Positions 11,833 to 23,050 of a stretch of 64,000 bases of DNA are shown here, piece after piece. The notes under the pieces are model-generated. The model ran no database searches. It was not told the origin of the DNA and saw only the letters and a list, made by a program, of their open reading frames with translations. Source of the stretch: Theropithecus gelada (Eukaryota > Chordata > Mammalia > Primates > Cercopithecidae); contig NC_037674.1 in the NCBI RefSeq assembly GCF_003255815.1, positions 5,371,622-5,435,621 of the forward strand, in the 5' to 3' direction. A program made the position numbers and the translations under genes. Each line of letters starts with the position of its first letter. Within the stretch, counting starts at the first letter, position 1.

Positions 11833-13196
11833 ACAATGTATGAGTGATCTAGTTGCCTCACATAATTCATCCACTTGTCTTTGACTTAATTTCAGATTTT
11901 TTTGGCTTATGGGTAATTTGATCTCAATGTGGCTTTTAATTTGCATTTCCCTGATGACTAAAGAAGTGGAGCAGCTTTTCATGTGTTTATTGTTATTTTG
12001 GATATCCTTTGTGAAGTGATTTTTCAGGTCTTTTGTCCATTTTTCTAATGTGTTGTCTGCCTTTTTCTTATTTATTTGTAGGAATTAATTCTTCATTCAG
12101 AACAAGTCCTTTGTCAGACATCTATATTGAACATAATTTTTAGAACTCTGGCTTCATTTAACTTTCTTAATGGTATCTTTTGGTGAATAGATATTCTTAA
12201 TCTTAGCGTAGTCCAATTTATCAACATTTCCAATCACAGTTTGCATTTTTTGTGTTGCACTTTAGATCTCTTTGTCTACCCCAAGGTCGTGAAGATAACA
12301 TCCTCTGTTTTCCTAGAGTTTTATGGTCTTACCTTTCATGTTGAGATTTTTCACCCATCTAGAGTTAAATTTTGCATATGCTATGAAGTATGGTAGGAAT
12401 AGGGATTCATTGTCTTATATGAATATTAAATTGACTCTATACCACTTAATGAAAAAGTAATCTTTCTCCCTGCATTGCCATGTCACCTTTATGCATCACA
12501 TAACAGTGTATATGTGGGTCTAGTCCATTTGCTTAGACTTGCACCAGCATCACACTCTTAATGACTACAGCATTATAGTAGCTCTTTATACATGGCAGTG
12601 TGAATTTTCCACCTTTTTAATATTTCTTCGAGATTGTCTTGAATATCCTCGACCCTTTTCATTTTAATAGAATAAAATAATTTATTTTATATTAGCTTTA
12701 CTGGGATTCTATTGAATTTTTAGATCAACTTGGGAAGGATTGATGTCTTTACTGAGTCCTCTAATATACAAACATGATGTTTTCTTCCATTTATTTAGAT
12801 CTTGTTTAATTTCTCACAATAATATTTTGTAGTCTTCAACATAGGTATTTTGGCACACTTTCATCAGAATTATTCATAGACATTGGTGTCTTTTGATGCT
12901 ATTAAAATGACAGATTTTTTTACATTTAATTTTAAAACTGTTGCATGTTTAAAAATATACATGATATTTGCATATTGATCTTGTATCCAGTGAAGTTCTA
13001 AACTCTCCTATTGATTATAATGGTTTTTCTGTAGATTATCCTTCCCAATCCTTATTCATCCATTTCTTTTTCTTGGCCTGTTTCACTCACTATGACACTA
13101 GCTGGGACCATCAAACTCAATACTGAGTAGAAGTCATAGCATACTGCTTTGTCTCATTTCTGGTCTCAGACAGAAGCCCTTCAATAATTCACCACT
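11833..13196 (-). mobile_element. L1M element, first segment (ORF2 C-terminal half)
   Basis: Reading left to right it runs from the ORF2 C-terminus (TTTGCATTTCCCTGATGACT near 11939) inward to the reverse transcriptase (ATACTGCTTTGTCTCATTTC near 13141). It is interrupted by the MLT1 LTR that follows and resumes at 13641 at the matching point, so the LTR is the younger insertion. Confidence 0.8.
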
Positions 13197-13640
13197 GTAT
13201 TAGTTGCCTAGCACTTCCATAACAGAGTACTGAAAACTCGGTGGCTTAAAACATATAAACGTATTGTTTTACAGTTCTGGAGGCTAGAAGTCTGAAATCA
13301 AGGTGTCAGCATGCTGCCCCTGAGACCCCAGGGAGAACTGTCCTCGTTCTCCTCGCAGTTTCTGGTGGTGGTTGGCCATCATGGGTGTTTGTTGCCTGGC
13401 AGCTGTATCTCTCCCATCTCTGCCTTCATCGTCACATGTTGTTCTCCCTGTGTGTCTGTGTTCAAATTTCCCTCTTCTTATAAGGACACCAGTCATATTG
13501 GATTAGGCCCCAACTTAATGTCCTTATCTCAATTTGATTGCATCTGCGAAGACCCTATTTCTAAATAAAGTCACACTCATAGGTATTACGGGCTAGGATT
13601 TCAACTTATCTTTTGTTGGATACATAATTCAACCCACAAA
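13197..13640 (-). mobile_element. MLT1-type MaLR solo LTR inserted in L1
   Basis: The reversed LTR starts TGTATTAGTTGCCTAGCACT and passes CTGGAGGCTAGAAGTCTGAA, TTATAAGGACACCAGTCATA and GCATCTGCGAAGACCC. It ends near AATTCAACCCACAAAA. These are hallmark words of MLT1A/B. No internal retroviral genes are present. Confidence 0.9.
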
Positions 13641-13915
13641 AGCCACTAAGTAAAATGTTAGCTGTGGTTTTTGGTTGTTCTGTTTTGTTATATTATTTTT
13701 TAGATAAACCTTTTCACAAGGAGGAAATTCCCTTCTATTCCTACTCAGGTAACAATCCTTAAAAATCACAAATGGGTATAGAGTTACATTTTTATAAAGC
13801 GTCTATTAAGATGAGATTGTTTTTATTCTTTTTTGTTAGTATTTTGAATCGCAATGACTTTTTATTATTGAGTTAACCCTTTACACAATAAAAAGACCTA
13901 CATTATTGATCAGAT
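13641..13915 (-). mobile_element. L1M element, second segment (ORF2)
   Basis: AAAATGTTAGCTGTGGTTTT near 13652 and AATTCCCTTCTATTCCTACT near 13726 continue the ORF2 text broken at 13196. The order and orientation agree. Confidence 0.75.
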
Positions 13916-14490
13916 TTATGTGAAATTCAAGTCTTGTTCAGCACCAAGCTTCACTAATGATTAGTAAAAGATGCAAGCAAGAGCAGCAACAGGCACCACA
14001 TCAATATCTGGGAGACACTGAGCTCTTCATACTCATCTCTCTGTGTCTCCTTTTTCTACTCAGAGTGAATTCTGCCTTCAGAGTGAGGAGTGCAAACTGC
14101 ATAGAGGACAAGTTAGCACAAGAAAGCAACTAGGTTTAGTTATCACTCAGCTTGTATATCCTCCAAGGCAGGCAACCCTGTACTGGCTACGTGACTAACT
14201 TCTATTGTCCAATGCAGAACTGTGGCCCATAAATTGTAGATCTATTTATAACCAATTTTATAGACAAGCCAGGTATTTCATCCTGAAAGTGCTCCTGGAT
14301 CAGTAGTCTGTACCTAGCAACCCCTGCTGAAGTTTCGCTTATGGCGTAGCTGGTGTGTTTCACCAGCCATCCTTTGCTAGGAGTTGGGGTCACAAATAAA
14401 ACTGCCTCAGAGGCTGGAGGAATGAGTTATAGACATGCTGTCTACCCATTCCTTCCCATCTTGCAATTCTGAAAAGTAACACATTTGGTT
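13916..14490. other. About 575 bp of unassigned sequence inside the L1
   Basis: The L1 text stops near 13910 and resumes near 14490 at roughly the next ORF2 position, so this block looks like an insertion. It contains phrases such as TTCTATTGTCCAATGCAGAA and GTGACTAACTTC but no end structure I can define. The family is unknown to me. Confidence 0.35.
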
Positions 14491-15987
14491 ATAGTATATT
14501 ATTATTTTAAATGTATTGTTGAATTTGTTTTGCAGTTATCTCCTTAGAACTTTACATTTATCTTTATCAAAGGAAACATACCTCATATTTTCTTATTTTA
14601 ATAATAAGCTTCTAAGATTTTGGTATCAAGATTATGCTGGCCTCATAAAATAAGTTGGGAATTATTCCCCATTTTTTATGAGGAGTGTAAGCTTTGTGTT
14701 ATGTATATATTTTCTCCTAAAGTTATTAGAAAAATTAACCAGGGAAGTTATCTAACTTGATATTTCCCTGTCAGAAGGCTTCATTTTGTCATTTTTTCAA
14801 TGGAAACATATGAACAGAAAAATCAAGTCATAAGTTTGAGAAGTTTGCTTATCTGAGCATTTTTTAATACCACTTTGAAGCTGTGTTAGATAATGCCAAC
14901 ATCTCATCACTAATGTCTGTTGCTTGTCTTTTCTAATGCAATTTGAAGGTTTTCCTGTTTTATTCTTCAAATGCAAAATAATTTTGGATTTTATACTATG
15001 CATTTTGAATATTATATTGTGAGACCCTTCTTGTTTAAATTTTGTTAAAATCCTATCAGAAGTGTTTATTAAACATTTATGTTTTAGCCTTCTGTAGGCT
15101 GTGGTTCCCATATCAGGCCAGTTTTCCAAGCCTTTCAGTAATATTCACATTTGTTCTAGATCTGTAGCACTTAGTGGTCAATTAGGAAAATGAGCAAAGG
15201 TGTATTGGCTATATGAGTTCTCAGAGTCTTTAGTATGCTGATTATGATCAGGACCGTGAATGTACAGGTCAGAGGTGAGTCCACGAGCTGATAAACAGCT
15301 TTTTGGGGTCATTTTCCCAAGCTCGCGCTCCGCTATCTCTCCAGTACTTTCTGGTTTCCTGACCTTCCCCTTTTCAGTCCTCTGGCCAAAAACTGCTCGG
15401 TTCCATAATTACAGTGTATACCAGGCCCACGCAGTGTGGAACAGAAAGAAAAATGGAAACACCTGGGATTGACTCTGCCCTCTTGGAACTATAGCCACAC
15501 CAAATGCTAGAGGGAGGTTCCCTGTCTTGGATACTTACCTCCTTCAGTTTTTCCATTGCTGGCTGTTTTTGCTCTTCCTGCTACCCACATTGTACAATTG
15601 CCTGGGGCTAGGGTGCAGAAACTGAGGAAATGGGGAGAAAAAATGGGGGATTTCTCTCTCTTTCTCCACATTTCCCTTTGCTGGTCATTGAGCCTGAGCC
15701 AGAGAGTTTGTTGTTTCTATTTCTGCACCACAGTGCACAGTTCTGGTTTTCTAACTGCAGTGAATTCAGACTGGGAAATACTCAAGGAAAAAAAGATTAA
15801 ACTCACCAGCAGTTCATGTGTATTTTGAACTCTGATGGTTCCTTTGATCAGCCTACTGATGTTGATTTTGCAGAGTTCCCAAATTGCTACCTATGCATTC
15901 TGTTTAGGTTTTATGAGTTGTATTCGGTAGGAAAGGAGGTTGGTGTGTGTGTACCCCATCTTCCCTGGAACTATATCTGGAAAGTTA
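14491..15987 (-). mobile_element. L1M element, third segment, through to its 5' UTR
   Basis: TTTTGGTATCAAGATTATGC near 14619 and GGCCTCATAAAATAAG near 14640 are ORF2. From about 14800 the text resembles the 5' portion of L1M/HAL1 families, including CTGAGGAAATGGGGAG near 15621 and GGTTTTATGAGTTGTATTCG near 15907. With the earlier segments it makes an unusually long, if decayed, L1 of about 3.1 kb of element sequence. Confidence 0.65.
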
Positions 15988-16288
15988 ATTTTCCTTTTTT
16001 TTTTTTTTGAGACGGAGTCTCACTTTGTCCCCCAGGCTAGCATGCAGTGGCATGATCTCGGCTCACTGAAACCTCCACCTCCCAGGTTCTAGCATTTCTC
16101 CTGCCTTAGCCTCCCTGGTAGCTGGGATTACAGGCACACGCCACCACACCTGGCTAATTTTTTGTATTTACTAGGGGCGGGGTTTCACCGTGTTGCCCAG
16201 ATTGGTCTCAAGCTCCTGAGCTCAGACCATCCACCCACCTCAGCCTCCCAAAGTGCTAGGATTACAGGTGTGAGGTACCACGCCCAGA
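15988..16288 (-). mobile_element. AluJ-like element with 10-bp target-site duplication
   Basis: Reversed, diverged Alu containing the older word AGCTCCTGAGCTCAGACCAT. The duplication TGGAAAGTTA flanks it at 15978-15987 and 16289-16298. Confidence 0.93.
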
Positions 16289-16298
16289 TGGAAAGTTA

Positions 16299-17053
16299 CT
16301 TTTTATACCTGCTATTTACTTAAGATTACCAATATAATTTATATAGGCATAGTTAATTAATTTTATCAGTATATGGTATCTTAATTCACTCTATTTCCCT
16401 CTATGTTTTCTCTTTCTATAAACATATATCTTTACTTTTTAGTGAGTGTCTTTATATGGTAAGCTCTCTGCTATCATATGTCTATAAATGTCTTTATTTT
16501 CCATTTGAATTGTGTATTTTTTATTGTCAAAATAATAGGAAAACAGAAAACAATTTAGACCAAGTGTACTACTTAATGAGTTATTACAAAATAAATGTCC
16601 CTTTAACTCCACCCATAAATTAGAGAGAACTTGGCAGCAACCACAGAAGGTTCAGCCCCCTTCCCAAGGCAAGCATCGTCCTCCCCTAACAAGACTAACT
16701 CCTGCTCTAGCTTTTATGGAAATACCCTTATTACTTTTTATTATTGTTTTGTTATCTAGTTGAAGAGCCCCAAACAGTGAGTTTAGGTTAGCCTGATTTT
16801 TAAAAATTTCTCTCTGTATCTTCCTAAACCGAAAGATTTTTTTCATTTTAGAAACCAATCCTGTAGAGTCAAGATTTTGCTGATTGCATTCCCATGCTAG
16901 AGTTTAACATTTCACTTATCCTCTAGATTTCCTGCAGATTAGTAGTTGAATCTATAAACTTAATCTGATTTGGATTTCACTTTGGGGAGGAAGGTTACTT
17001 CATCGGTGGTGTTGTGTTCATTGTGTTTATTGTCAAGAGCACACAATATATAC
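16299..17053 (-). mobile_element. AT-rich sequence, probably decayed L1M 3' part
   Basis: Phrases such as AACAGAAAACAATTTAGACC near 16541 and AACTTGGCAGCAACCACAG near 16629 resemble the reversed 3' untranslated part of L1M families. Divergence is high and the borders are not clear. Confidence 0.4.
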
Positions 17054-17055
17054 TT

Positions 17056-17082
17056 ATCTTTCTTTCTTTCTTTCTTTCTTTT
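17056..17082. repeat. (TTTC)n microsatellite at an Alu tail
   Basis: Repeated CTTT units merge into the T-run of the adjacent reversed Alu, a usual origin by tail mutation. Confidence 0.9.
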
Positions 17083-17378
17083 TTTTTTTTTTTTTTTGAG
17101 ACGGAGTTTCACTCTCGTTGCCCAGGCCGGAGTGCAATGGCATGATCTCAGTTCACTACAACCTCGCCTGCTGGGTTCAAGTGATTCTCCTGCCTCAGCC
17201 TCCTGAGTAGCTGGGATTACAGGCACCTGTCACCACCCCGGCTAATTTTTGTATTTTTAGTACAGACGAGGTTTCACCACGTTGGCAAGGCCAGTCTGAA
17301 ACTCCTGACCTCAGGTGATCTGCCCACCTTGGCCTCCCAAAATGCTGGGATTATAGGCATGAGCCACCCTGCCTGGCC
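17063..17378 (-). mobile_element. AluS-like element with target-site duplication
   Basis: Reversed Alu from the T-rich tail to CCTGCCTGGCC. The word TTATCTTTC flanks it at 17054-17062 and 17379-17387. Confidence 0.93.
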
Positions 17379-17387
17379 TTATCTTTC

Positions 17388-18300
17388 CTTTTTTTGTGAT
17401 TGGTAGCAATAGATTCTTAGATAGCACTGCTTAGATTTGTTTAATTTGTAGGTATTGCAAAGTGGTAATGCTCCAGTTCTGTCATTCCCCCTTCCTTTAA
17501 AGATATCCACACATCTGCCATTAGCTTCCAAGTGCTAGTTTGCACAGGAAAGGAAGTATACATGTTCCCTTTATTTATGAGATTTTAACACAGATACCTA
17601 GTCCCTTAGTGTCCTATAAAGTTAACTAATCAGGTAGGGGTGTGTGTGTGTGTGTGTGTGTGTGTCCAGGTGTCCATGCAAACCACCAACTTCAGATAGC
17701 ATAATTCAACAAGAGTCGCAGCTATGGAGCTACAAAATCCATCCCAGTATTTATGATAAGGCTGTGTCTTACAACATCCTGCTTCTTGTTCCCAGAAAAA
17801 CTGTTCCTAAGAGATGCTGAACTCTGCTAGCAGACAACCAACTTGGGCTCAAGGGCTCCCAGTGCTCCTGCTGAACCTTCTTTCCTGGCAGTCCAAGACT
17901 CTTCCATGCCACCTTTCCTCCCTCCCTCCTTCACTTGGGATATACGTTGCAGTCTGATAGATCTCCAGACTTCTCTAGCACGCACCCTACTTTTTTCCCA
18001 CAGGGTCTTTTCCTCCAATAAAATCCTTTCACATTTAATTCTATACTGGTGTATCTGAACTAATACAGTGTATCATTATCAGCTCACAGAGTCACCTGTT
18101 TGGTGTGTTTTGATTGCGGTCATTATCCTTACTGATCCTCAAGTTGTCCTGTGGTTTGATGAGTGCCTGTTCTGCAGGTTGACTCCCAAGTTCCTTTAGC
18201 GCAACCCTATGATCTTGGCTGGTGCTCTTGCTCTCTGTTGTACGATGATATTCTGAGCTCCTCTGTTCATTTTCTGTATTTCCCACCCCAGATCTAGAAT
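17388..18300. other. Unassigned; right part LTR-like
   Basis: From about 17670 to 18065 the text ends with AATAAAATCC (AATAAA at 18017-18022) followed by TTCTATACTGGTGTATCTGA and CTAATACA. This looks like the R/U5 end of an old LTR in plus orientation. I cannot name the family and see no internal genes. Confidence 0.3.
17641..17665. repeat. (TG)n microsatellite
   Basis: Uninterrupted TG dinucleotides, about 12 units. Confidence 0.97.
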
Positions 18301-19469
18301 TAGCCATTTCAACCATTTCTCTAAGAAGCTCTGGTACCTTTTAGTTCCAAATGTTATTTTTGGGCCTCTTCAGTGGACAGATTTAGGATATCTATCTATC
18401 TATCTATGAAAAATATCCTATGAGTTCAAATTCAGGATTGCAGAGTGCTTACTTAATCTTTTCTATTTCACACTTGCACCTCCTAAAAGTCCTAGTTCTG
18501 AAGGGCCCTGGGGATTCAAATAACACGTGTATTGCTTATTTTCTTCGTCTCATATTTCAAACAAAACATAAGCAGAGTAGCAATAGCAACATTGTCACCA
18601 ACATGATTATAGAGAAGCATTTAAAAATTGTTTTGCATATGCTTTTTCCATTTTCTCTTTCCCTTTTTAGAACATTCTGCTGTCCGCCCATTGTCAAAGC
18701 ATATAACTATTACATGCTCTACTCTCCCTCATATTGCAGATTTCATCTTAGCTCTCCATGGAAATATATATTTAATGCTCAGTCAGTCTTTATGCCACTG
18801 TCTGTCCAGTAATGTTCATTATCTAAACCTCCTTCTCAGTACATTACGAAGAAAGCGCCCATGGAAGATATTCTCTATGTTATTCCATATTGATGACCAT
18901 TTGCTCCCTTTATACTTGAAAGTCAGTTTGTTAGGATATAAAATCCTTGACTCATTTTTTAAAAATTTGAATCTCTTTATAATATTCCTTTTATTCTGGC
19001 ACAAAATGCTTCTCTTGAAAGTCTGACGATAAGCTAATTTTCTCTTTGTTTTACATCACTTTTGTCCTTTTCTCCCCTAAATATTTAAAAAGAAAGAGAA
19101 AAGATATTTCTCTTTCTTTTTAACTGTGTGTTTTGGTGTTGGTTGTTCTGAGTTGACTTTCCCAGGTATGCAATTTATTATTTCATTGTTTCAAATCTCT
19201 TGTTTATAAAATTTTTTTTTCAACAAAATGCCATTCTTAGTACTTGTTTTATTCCTTTATCTAGGATTTCTTCTTGGACCTGTGTGTTGTGGTTTTTGTG
19301 GTTGGGGTGGGAGTCTTTTATATTATCACTTTTGCTCAAATTCTTGGCATATCTTTAAAATTTTTTTTAAACTGTCCTCTCTCCTTCCACTTTTCTGAAG
19401 ACTTTATGTTGTGATTATTTGCATTTCTCTTGTGTTTATTTACAAAATTGTGGTTTTAAATTTATTTTT
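18300..19469 (-). mobile_element. Old L1M/HAL1-type sequence
   Basis: GGGCCTCTTCAGTGGACAGA near 18362 and GGATATAAAATCCTTGACTC near 18934, then CTCTTGAAAGTCTGACGATA near 19013, follow reversed L1M internal text. A related copy of the first part occurs at 36.8-37.3 kb. A short (TATC)n lies at 18390-18406. Confidence 0.6.
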
Positions 19470-19485
19470 CCCTGAATTCTCTCTC

Positions 19486-19487
<2 letters not shown>

Positions 19488-19526
<39 letters not shown>
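19488..19526. repeat. (TA)n microsatellite
   Basis: About 19 TA units lie between the target-site duplication and the T-run of the next Alu. They are therefore derived from, or inserted in, the Alu tail. Confidence 0.95.
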
Positions 19527-19543
<17 letters not shown>

Positions 19544-19828
19544 TTTTTGAGATGGAGTCTCGCTCTGTCGCCCGGGCTAGAGTGCAGTGGCATGATCTCG
19601 GCTCACTGCAACCTCCATCTCCCGGGTTCACGCCATTCTCCTGCCTCAGCCTCCAGAGTAGCTGGGACTACAGGTGCCCACCACCACGTCCAGCTAATTT
19701 CTTGTATTTTTAATAGAGACAGGGTTTTACCATGTTAGCCAGGATGGTCTCCATCTACTGACCTCATGATCCGCCCACCTCGGCCTCCCAAAGTGCTGGG
19801 ATTACAGGCGTGAGCCACCGCGCCCAGG
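19526..19828 (-). mobile_element. AluY/S-like element with target-site duplication
   Basis: Reversed Alu starting at the T-run 19526-19548. The word CCCTGAATT is repeated at 19470-19478 (before the TA tract) and 19829-19837. Confidence 0.93.
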
Positions 19829-19837
19829 CCCTGAATT

Positions 19838-20160
19838 GTATCATTTAATTTACACTGTTCTCTTGTTTTTTGCACTATTTTCTTAGACAATTATATTAAA
19901 AGTTATAGGATGTAGCTTTCTCTAAACAACCGAAGTGTATCCCTCTGTTGGCACACTTTTAATCCTTTCATCAAAATGTCTTTCTGGCAAGTATTTAACA
20001 GTTTTTTCCATAGAATGTTTGTATTCCTTTGATTTATTTCCCTTTTACTAACTTTACATGAAATTGTAGTTCTTCTAAATTTTCAGAATGGGGACATGAT
20101 TTAGAAGCATTTCTTATATCACAGCTCTCCAGTACTGTGGTAGTTTTGTAATGTGCCTAT
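19838..20160 (-). mobile_element. Continuation of the old L1M sequence
   Basis: AT-rich reversed L1-like text (TCTTTCTGGCAAGTATTTAA near 19979) continues the element interrupted by the Alu. Moderate confidence. Confidence 0.45.
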
Positions 20161-21085
20161 TTGACAAGGCCAAACTGTTTTTCAGAATTCCCTTCACTGT
20201 ATTTTTTCGGTTAGACTACAGAGGTTTTTGTGGGAGCTTTGGAAGGAAGACATGGGACGCCAGCCATTTTGGAGCTTACAGGTATTGGAACTGATCTGCT
20301 GACTCACTTCCTTGGTGTGAAGCAGTGGCTGGGCTTCATCCTCCCCTGGATCTTCCTTCAGCTTCTGCATCTTCTGGGCCAAGCGTGTGTTTAGCTGCGT
20401 GACACAGAGCCACAGCTTCTGCAGGATACCACTTCCACTAATGTCAGGGGCAGCAAGTCTGACCCGGATGTCAGCCCATCCTCACAAGGTTCCAACATGT
20501 GCTTGTGAGTTCCTGCTTGCTGTTGCTCTTCCCCACTGTACAGACATCTTCCCTTCCTGGCTAACTGCCTCGCTGTGAACTCCAGACTGCAGTTCCAGAG
20601 GCAAATATAACAGCTTCTCAAAGGCTGGTGAACCAGCTCCTAAGATTTGCTGTTACACAGTCATACACACAAACATGCACACAGACACGCTAGTGGTGCT
20701 GCTTCTCTGATTGAATTGTGACTGCTGATACAAGTGACCTGTCGTTTTGAGAAAGTGTTAGAAAACATGGCATTTTGCTTTCTAGGAGTCTGACTCTAGT
20801 GTCCTCCCCAGTCATAACTGGACTTTAATTCCCCTTTTCTCTATTGTTATCCCCATCCAGTTCAGTGTGAACTCTGACCTTCCAGTTTCCTCCCGTTGTG
20901 GGGCTTTGTCCTGAAGGGAGGTTGGCTTATTATTACTGAGTGTTTTCAGGACCTTGTCTGCTCTGCTGTCCTTACTGAGACCTTCTGGCTTTCCCTGGCT
21001 TTAAGAATGAGCAAATCCTTCCCAATTCCAACTGCTTTCAAAAGTTGGCCCTCTGGGGATGTCCAGAAAGTAGCCATTGGCAGGG
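20161..21085. other. Unassigned; possible old LTR end near 20.66-20.73 kb
   Basis: Mostly single-copy in appearance. CATGCACACAGACACGCTAG to GCTTCTCTGATTGAAT (20673-20717) resembles the tail of ERVL-type LTRs ('ggttctgtttctctggagaa'). Too diverged to call. Confidence 0.3.
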
Positions 21086-21641
21086 TGTGTTAGTCAGGGT
21101 TCCCTAGAGGGACAGAATTAATAGGATAGATGTATATATAAAGGGGAGTTTATTAAGGAGTATTGATTCACATGATCACAAGGTGAAGCCCCACAATGGC
21201 CGTCTGCAAGCTGAGGAGCAAAGAAGCCAGTTCTAGTCCCCAAACCTCAAAAGTAGGGAAGCCGACACTGCAGCTTTCAGTCTGTGGCTGAAGGCCTGAG
21301 AGTCCCAGGCAAATCACTGGTGTAAGTCCAAGAATCCAAAAGCTGAAGAACTTGGAGTCCAATGTTGGAGGGCAGGAAGCATCCAGCACAGGAGAAAGAT
21401 GAAGGCCAGAAGACTCAGAAAGCTAAGTCCTTCCAAATTCTGCCTGCTTTATTCTAGCCGTGCTGGCAGCTGATTAGATGGTGCCCACTGCAGATTGAGG
21501 GTAGGTGGGTGCACCTTTCCCAGTCCACTGACTGACTCAAATGTTATTCTCTTTTGGCAACACCCTCACAGACACACCCAGGATCAATACTTTGCATCCG
21601 TCAATCCAATCAAGTTGACACTCAATATCAAGCATCACACA
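21086..21641 (-). mobile_element. MLT2-like ERVL solo LTR, complete
   Basis: The reversed LTR runs from TGTGTTAGTCAGGGTTCCCT to TCAAGTTGACACTC and AAGCATCACACA. It contains GGCCGTCTGCAAGCTGAGGA and CCCTCACAGACACACCCAGG. The 5' TG and 3' CA ends are present. It is 556 bp, with no internal retroviral coding region. Confidence 0.85.
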
Positions 21642-21757
21642 GGGCTTGCCATGTGATTTTGTGAGACCCAATGCAAAACAAAAATGTGCCCATTGCAGAT
21701 TGAGGGTAGGTGGGTCCACCTTTCCCAGTCCACTGACTCAAATGTTAACCTCTTTTG
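21481..21757. repeat. Duplicated LTR segment (about 75 bp, two copies 205 bp apart)
   Basis: Positions 21481-21556 inside the LTR and 21686-21757 beyond its end share GTGCCCA(C/T)TGCAGATTGAG and CCAGTCCACTGACT almost exactly. Copy 2 lacks one CTGA repeat and runs straight into an L1 3' end. Confidence 0.9.
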
Positions 21758-21868
21758 AGATGTTACCATTGGGAGAAACTAGGCAAAGGTTACACAGCAT
21801 ATCTCCATATTATTTCTTACAATTACATATGAATCTAAAATTATGCCAAAATTTTTAAAGTTTAATGA
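21758..21868 (+). mobile_element. L1 3' end fragment
   Basis: GATGTTACCATTGGGAGAAA and TATTATTTCTTACAATTACA, then a TTTAATG end, match the terminal part of L1M 3' ends. Confidence 0.6.
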
Positions 21869-22299
21869 AGAAAGAACAGTTCTTTAATAATGTGATTTTC
21901 TTTTCCATACAGATTGCATGAATTTCTTTGTTGTATTTTTCTAAATGTTTTAGAGATTTTGTTTCTATTGTAAATTGAATCTTACTGTCTATTACATTTT
22001 CTTAACAGCTATTACTGGTTTCAAGGGATACCATTCATTTTTATATGCTGGTCTTGGATCTGGAAATGTCTCTAGATTCTCTTGGTTCTTACAGCTTGTC
22101 TGTTGAGTCTCTTTTTCTATGGGTTTCCAATGCAAATAGCATTTAACTGTAAAGCTGATTGTAAGAATGCATTGAGAAAAAGAAAACCATGCGAGTTTCT
22201 TCTTTATCTGCACTCGTAAAAAATTTACACTGGTAGATTTTTCTGATAATAAAATAATCTGATGTTGAATCATTTCTGATAGCGTTCTTGCTTTCCTGG
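21869..22299. other. AT-rich, unassigned
   Basis: No gene seen. The base composition and neighbours suggest decayed L1, but I cannot match it. Confidence 0.3.
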
Positions 22300-23050
22300 T
22301 ATAAACGCTTCACAATCATTTTGTTTCATTAATTTAAAAATACACTCTTGGGTTTAATTAGCCTACTCCATTATTCCATTTCTGATTTCTGAGTGTATGT
22401 TCGCCCGTGAAATCGGTCTGTCATTTTCTTTGCTTGTAATTTACTTGCTCTGTTTTGGTACCAAGGTTATGAACTGACTTCATTAAATGAGTTTGGAAGC
22501 TTATCTTCAAGTTCTGTTTTCCGTAACAGATTATTTAAAATATGGGTTCCACATTCTTTGAGAGTTTGGTAGAATTTACCCATGTAATAGTGTCTGGGTT
22601 GGCAGCTTCTGGGCAAGGAGAAAATTTGATCCCCATTTAAATATTTTTATTTGTTATTGGCCTTTATAACGTTTTTTTTTTCTTTTGGTACCAAATTTGT
22701 TATTTTAAGTTTTTTCATAAAATTTTTTACTTCATCTAGTTTTTTTAACTTGGCGTATAATGGTTGGATATATTTTGAGGTACATGTGACATTTTGATAC
22801 CTGTATACAATGTGTAATGATCAAATCAGGGCAATCGGGACATCCATTACCCCAACCATTTATCTTTTTTAGTGCATATTGAGAGTATAAATCTTTCAGT
22901 TATTTTGAAATATGTAATAAATTATTGTTAACTATAATTTTCTACTATACTATCAAATACTGGAACTTATTTCATCTAACTGTATCTTTGTATCCACTAA
23001 GAATTTTACATTTAGTCCTCTATAGCTGTTCATAAAATTGTTGTCAAAAA
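22300..23050 (-). mobile_element. Old L1 fragments (ORF2 and 3' end)
   Basis: TGGTACCAAGGTTATGAACT near 22456 and TTGGTAGAATTTACCCATGT near 22566 are reversed ORF2. From 22770, TTTTGAGGTACATGTGACAT and GATCAAATCAGGGCAATCGG are reversed L1 3' end text. Probably two pieces. Confidence 0.7.
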
